The notes under the pieces were generated by a model. The model was not told the DNA's origin. It saw nothing but the letters and a program-made list of their open reading frames with translations, and ran no database searches. This document shows, piece by piece, positions 15,870 to 18,252 of a DNA stretch of 18,252 bases (positions are counted from its first letter, which is position 1; each line of letters opens with the position of its first letter). The translations under genes and the position numbers were made by a program. The stretch comes from Prevotella sp. UBA1378 (GTDB lineage Bacteria; Bacteroidota; Bacteroidia; Bacteroidales; Bacteroidaceae), in NCBI GenBank assembly GCA_002305505.1, contig DBRC01000014.1:1-18252 (forward strand). The letters are read 5' to 3'.

Positions 15870-16256
15870 ATGATTTACGTATTAAAGAAACAAACAAGAA
15901 GTTCGATGCCATCTTTCGGACAGTATGTAGCACGCGTGTTCCACCACCAAACCGTGACGAACAAAGAGATTGAGCGCGAAATCAGCGAGATGTGCACCGT
16001 AACGCCGCACGACGTAAAGGCGGTGCTCTCGGCGCTGTCGGCCGCACTGAAGCAGCACCTGCAGGACGGCGACATCGTGAAACTGGCCGACGTGGGCACG
16101 CTGAAACTCGAAATCGAGGGCTCACCGGCACCTACGCCCCTCGACTTCGATGCACACCGCCACATACGGGGCGTACGACTGCACTTCCTGCCCGAAAGCG
16201 AGAACAAGCGGCGCAAGCTCTACCAAGGCATCAGGTACGAACAATGGAAGGGATAG
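15870..16256 (+). CDS. HU-HIG family DNA-binding protein (128 aa)
   Basis: This is a histone-like DNA-binding protein of the Bacteroidetes HU-HIG type, a relative of HU/IHF that bends or wraps DNA in the nucleoid. The start MIYVLKKQTRSSMPSFGQYVARV is typical of the family, so I use the ATG at 15870; an in-frame open extension to 15669 begins upstream of the promoter and cannot be translated from it. Visible features are the helical N-terminus, TPHDVKAVLSALSAALKQHLQDGDIVKLADVGTL split across about 49-82 (the HU core, DGDxVxLxDxGT), and GVRLHFLPESENKRRKL near the C-terminus, matching the family's KVHFxPxxE segment. It is monocistronic as far as seen, divergent from the enzyme operon. The phased repeats in its leader are candidate binding sites, possibly for the protein itself; that is inference. 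Confidence 0.9.
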   Translation: MIYVLKKQTRSSMPSFGQYVARVFHHQTVTNKEIEREISEMCTVTPHDVKAVLSALSAALKQHLQDGDIVKLADVGTLKLEIEGSPAPTPLDFDAHRHIRGVRLHFLPESENKRRKLYQGIRYEQWKG

Positions 16257-16295
16257 ACCGGATAGAAGCACTGGGGACAGAAACTGACGGTTTTA

Positions 16296-16327
16296 TTTGG
16301 ATGTTCGGACTGTAACCGCTATCTTTG
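16296..16327 (+). promoter_or_regulatory. Bacteroides-type promoter of the small lipoprotein gene
   Basis: TTTG at 16296-16299 and TATCTTTG at 16320-16327 are 20 bases apart, an excellent match to the Bacteroidetes consensus. Transcription should begin about 10 bases upstream of the ATG at 16345, so the mRNA leader is very short and leaves no room for a normal ribosome-binding region. Confidence 0.8.
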
Positions 16328-16344
16328 CAGAAAACAAATGCGAT

Positions 16345-16827
16345 ATGGAAAAACATGCAAATAGCAGAACGGCGGCGGCAGGGCGCGCGGCACGCTTCAT
16401 GGCGCTGTGGCTCATGCTGCTGCTCGCCGCGGCTTGCGGCGGCGACGACAATGAGCTGTCGATGAACGAGGTGCTGCCCGGGGCATGGCAACTGGGCGAA
16501 TATACGGTGGAAGGCGACGAGTTCGAGCTGGTCATCGCACAGGTATCGTTCACGGCCGACGGTCGGTTTACGGTGGTTTACTCTACGGAAAACTCCGAAG
16601 AAGGCGGGCGGTACGAGGCCGGCAACGACTACATCCGGTTAGAATACGAAAATGGTGGCGATACGCAGATGTCGCTCTTTCAGGTTCTTTCGTTTACGGC
16701 CGACCGGATGGTGCTGCAGTATAAAGATAAGGAACACGGCATCACCGTGACCGCCACGTTCCATAAGGTATCGCGCGCGGAGGCTTATTCGCGCTCGATA
16801 CCTTCGGTGCTGAACGTTCTGTCGTAG
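16345..16827 (+). CDS. Small lipocalin-like lipoprotein (160 aa)
   Basis: This is a predicted lipid-anchored envelope protein of unknown role. I use the ATG at 16345; a frame extension to 16297 starts inside the promoter. The signal (residues 1 to about 31) is rich in Arg and Ala and ends in a lipobox, LLLAAAC followed by GGDDNE, with Cys32 as the lipidated residue. The Gly-Gly-Asp-Asp after the Cys resembles the surface-export signals of Bacteroidetes lipoproteins. The body has GAWQLGEYTVEG, VSFTADGRFTVVYST, YEAGNDYIRLEY and TADRMVLQYKDKEHG, the alternating strands of a small lipocalin-like beta barrel common in this phylum. It has its own promoter. Its last 43 bases overlap the convergent DUF4249 gene. 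The fold call is by pattern only. Confidence 0.85.
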   Translation: MEKHANSRTAAAGRAARFMALWLMLLLAAACGGDDNELSMNEVLPGAWQLGEYTVEGDEFELVIAQVSFTADGRFTVVYSTENSEEGGRYEAGNDYIRLEYENGGDTQMSLFQVLSFTADRMVLQYKDKEHGITVTATFHKVSRAEAYSRSIPSVLNVLS

Positions 16828-17594
16828 GCCGCCTGGCTGTATGCAGAAAAATAGCCGAGGCAGCCACCGGTAAAGTAGGTAATGGGATTGGTCATGGTGT
16901 TATCCATCAGCTGCATGGAATAAAGGTAATCGTAAGATGCCCTGTCGATGGAGCGCACAAGGATACGCAGGCGGTCGCCCTCGTTCAGGCTGTCGTCGGT
17001 GCCTTTCTCCATGTCGCTCCGCGTCATGCAGGTAATCAGCTGTTGCAGCTCTCCGCCCGGTTGCTGCTTGTCCGTAAGCACAGCCCAGCGGTAGCCCAGC
17101 CCGTTGCGGTAGAGATGGATGAAGTAATAGTCGGCTCTGCCGGGCAGGTCATTTATGCGCAGGTCGGCATACAACACCTCCGTGTTAAGAATCTTTTTCC
17201 ACACGAAGCGCATGCTGCTTAGCTGCGGCATGGGCTGCATGGTGGATTCGGCCGAGAAATGGCGGCCTTCCACCTCGATGTCGATGGCATAGCGCACGCC
17301 CGGCTGGCCCTTCAGCGCCGAAAGGTAATAGCCGTTACGGTTGTAGGGCACGGTGCTGCGGATGCTGTCGCCCGAGGTAATCACCACCTTAGCCCCCTCG
17401 ATGCTCCGCTGGCGCATATTGTCGCTCATGGCCTGCGTCCGCGTAATCAGCACCCGCGTATACTCGCTGGTCACGGCAGCCTCTACCACGTAGAGCTTTT
17501 CGGCTTCGCGGTAGTCGATGTCTATCTCCTTTTCGCAAGCGCATATCCCGAATACAGCCGGGACAAGCAGCAATAGATATTTTCCGTTTCCCAT
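16785..17594 (-). CDS. DUF4249 lipoprotein partnered with a TonB-dependent receptor (269 aa)
   Basis: DUF4249 proteins are outer-membrane-associated lipoproteins of Bacteroidetes encoded next to TonB-dependent receptors; their function is not established and a SusD-like lid or ligand-capture role is only a guess. The N-terminus MGNGKYLLLLVPAVFGICAC ends in a lipobox with Cys20, followed by EKEIDIDYREAEKLYVVEAAVT, the typical family opening. The middle part has a strand-rich segment (GAKVVITSGDSI, NGYYLSALKGQPGVRYAIDIE), and the C-terminal third includes DRASYDYLYSMQ and NPITYFTGGCLGYFSAYS, which I recall as characteristic of the family. It starts 19 bases after the receptor stop codon, so the two are almost certainly co-transcribed. 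Its 3' end overlaps the convergent lipoprotein gene. Confidence 0.88.
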   Translation of the reverse strand: MGNGKYLLLLVPAVFGICACEKEIDIDYREAEKLYVVEAAVTSEYTRVLITRTQAMSDNMRQRSIEGAKVVITSGDSIRSTVPYNRNGYYLSALKGQPGVRYAIDIEVEGRHFSAESTMQPMPQLSSMRFVWKKILNTEVLYADLRINDLPGRADYYFIHLYRNGLGYRWAVLTDKQQPGGELQQLITCMTRSDMEKGTDDSLNEGDRLRILVRSIDRASYDYLYSMQLMDNTMTNPITYFTGGCLGYFSAYSQAAYDRTFSTEGIERE

Positions 17595-17613
17595 ATTTCT
17601 TCTCCCTGTATTT

Positions 17614-18252
17614 TCAGAACTCTACATGATACGCCACCGAGGGCAGAATGCCGAACAGGCTGTATTGCACCGCCCGGGTGCGCGCACCGTCCGAGCCGTC
17701 TTCAAAGCGTATGAGGTAAGGGTTGTAATGATTGTAGACATTGTAGATGCCTATCACGATTTCGCGCTTGCCGCCCCGCTTAGCCGGCCTGCTCCATGCA
17801 GCGCCCACGTCCATCCTGTGGTAGGCCGGCGCACGGTAACCGTTGCGCTCGGCGTAATAGTAGATATAGTTGTCCTCCAACACATACTTGCCGCTCGGCG
17901 CCGTGAAGGCCTGCCCTGTGTTGAACATCCATGTGGCATGGAGCGTCCAGCGCGGCGACAGCCGGTACTTGGCCGCGATGTCGATGTCGTGGCGCCGGTC
18001 GTTGCCTGCCGTGTACCAGCGTCCGTGATTGATGCCCGGCACCTTGCTCTTCGACCACGACAGCGTATAAGCAATCCATCCCGTCAGCCGGCCGCTGTTC
18101 TTTCGCGCCAGCCATTCCGTGCCATAAGCCCGCCCCTGCCCTGCTAACACCAGCCGCTCAATCTCGATTTCCGAGCTGAAGCTTTTTCCGTCCCTGTAGT
18201 CGGGCACGTTATCAATGTGCCGATAGTAGGCCTCGACGGAAAAGTCGTAGGC
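17614..18252 (-). CDS. TonB-dependent receptor, C-terminal part only (cut by window edge)
   Basis: The frame is open to the window end; 212 residues of the C-terminal beta barrel are visible. Typical barrel strands include FSVEAYYRHIDNVPDYRDG, RLTGWIAYTLSWSKSK, WTLHATWMFNTGQAFTAPSG and REIVIGIYNVYNHYNPY, and the protein ends in an aromatic residue (AYHVEF), as outer-membrane barrels do. The NYxxPY-like strand and the DUF4249 partner point to the receptor group with an N-terminal carboxypeptidase-like domain rather than a SusC of the SusC/SusD type, but the N-terminus lies outside the window. Substrate unknown. This unit appears independent of the enzyme operon. Confidence 0.88.
   Translation of the reverse strand, partial: AYDFSVEAYYRHIDNVPDYRDGKSFSSEIEIERLVLAGQGRAYGTEWLARKNSGRLTGWIAYTLSWSKSKVPGINHGRWYTAGNDRRHDIDIAAKYRLSPRWTLHATWMFNTGQAFTAPSGKYVLEDNYIYYYAERNGYRAPAYHRMDVGAAWSRPAKRGGKREIVIGIYNVYNHYNPYLIRFEDGSDGARTRAVQYSLFGILPSVAYHVEF

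Overview
The window is from a member of the Bacteroidetes, most likely the Bacteroidales. The evidence is a regulator with the periplasmic part of a hybrid two-component system, an HU-family protein of the HU-HIG type, a TonB-dependent receptor followed by a DUF4249 lipoprotein, and two promoters of the Bacteroides type (TTTG/TTG, about 20 bases, TAnnTTTG). Coding regions look GC-rich and the main intergenic region AT-rich. I cannot name the genus.

Left and centre, positions 15430 down to 51, all on the minus strand: six closely spaced genes that look like one carbohydrate-utilisation operon. In transcription order they are a GH2 enzyme (941 aa), a GH106 alpha-L-rhamnosidase-like enzyme (1044 aa), an SGNH acetylesterase of the sialate O-acetylesterase type (474 aa), a DUF5703/GH95-like enzyme (740 aa), a second GH2 enzyme of another subgroup (861 aa), and a membrane-anchored AraC-type regulator (1004 aa). 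All five enzymes carry export signals. The set suggests stepwise trimming, probably periplasmic, of an O-acetylated glycan bearing rhamnose and beta-linked sugars, such as a pectin side chain, an arabinogalactan or a similar plant glycan; that substrate is an inference. There is no SusC/SusD pair, polysaccharide lyase or endo-acting enzyme, so import must come from elsewhere. The regulator has the propeller, Y_Y_Y domain, membrane helix and AraC domain of a hybrid two-component system but lacks the histidine kinase and receiver.

Positions 15431-15869 are a divergent intergenic region. It holds a near-palindrome just upstream of the enzyme operon and, on the plus strand, a clear promoter followed by a leader with helically phased 21-base repeats, leading into the HU-HIG gene (15870-16256). 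A 14-base core of these repeats recurs at the left edge of the window, inside an 18-base perfect palindrome.

Right end: a small lipocalin-like lipoprotein gene (plus strand) with its own promoter converges on, and overlaps by 43 bases, a minus-strand DUF4249 lipoprotein gene. That gene follows a TonB-dependent receptor gene cut off by the window end. This pair is a separate outer-membrane uptake unit with no visible link to the enzyme operon.
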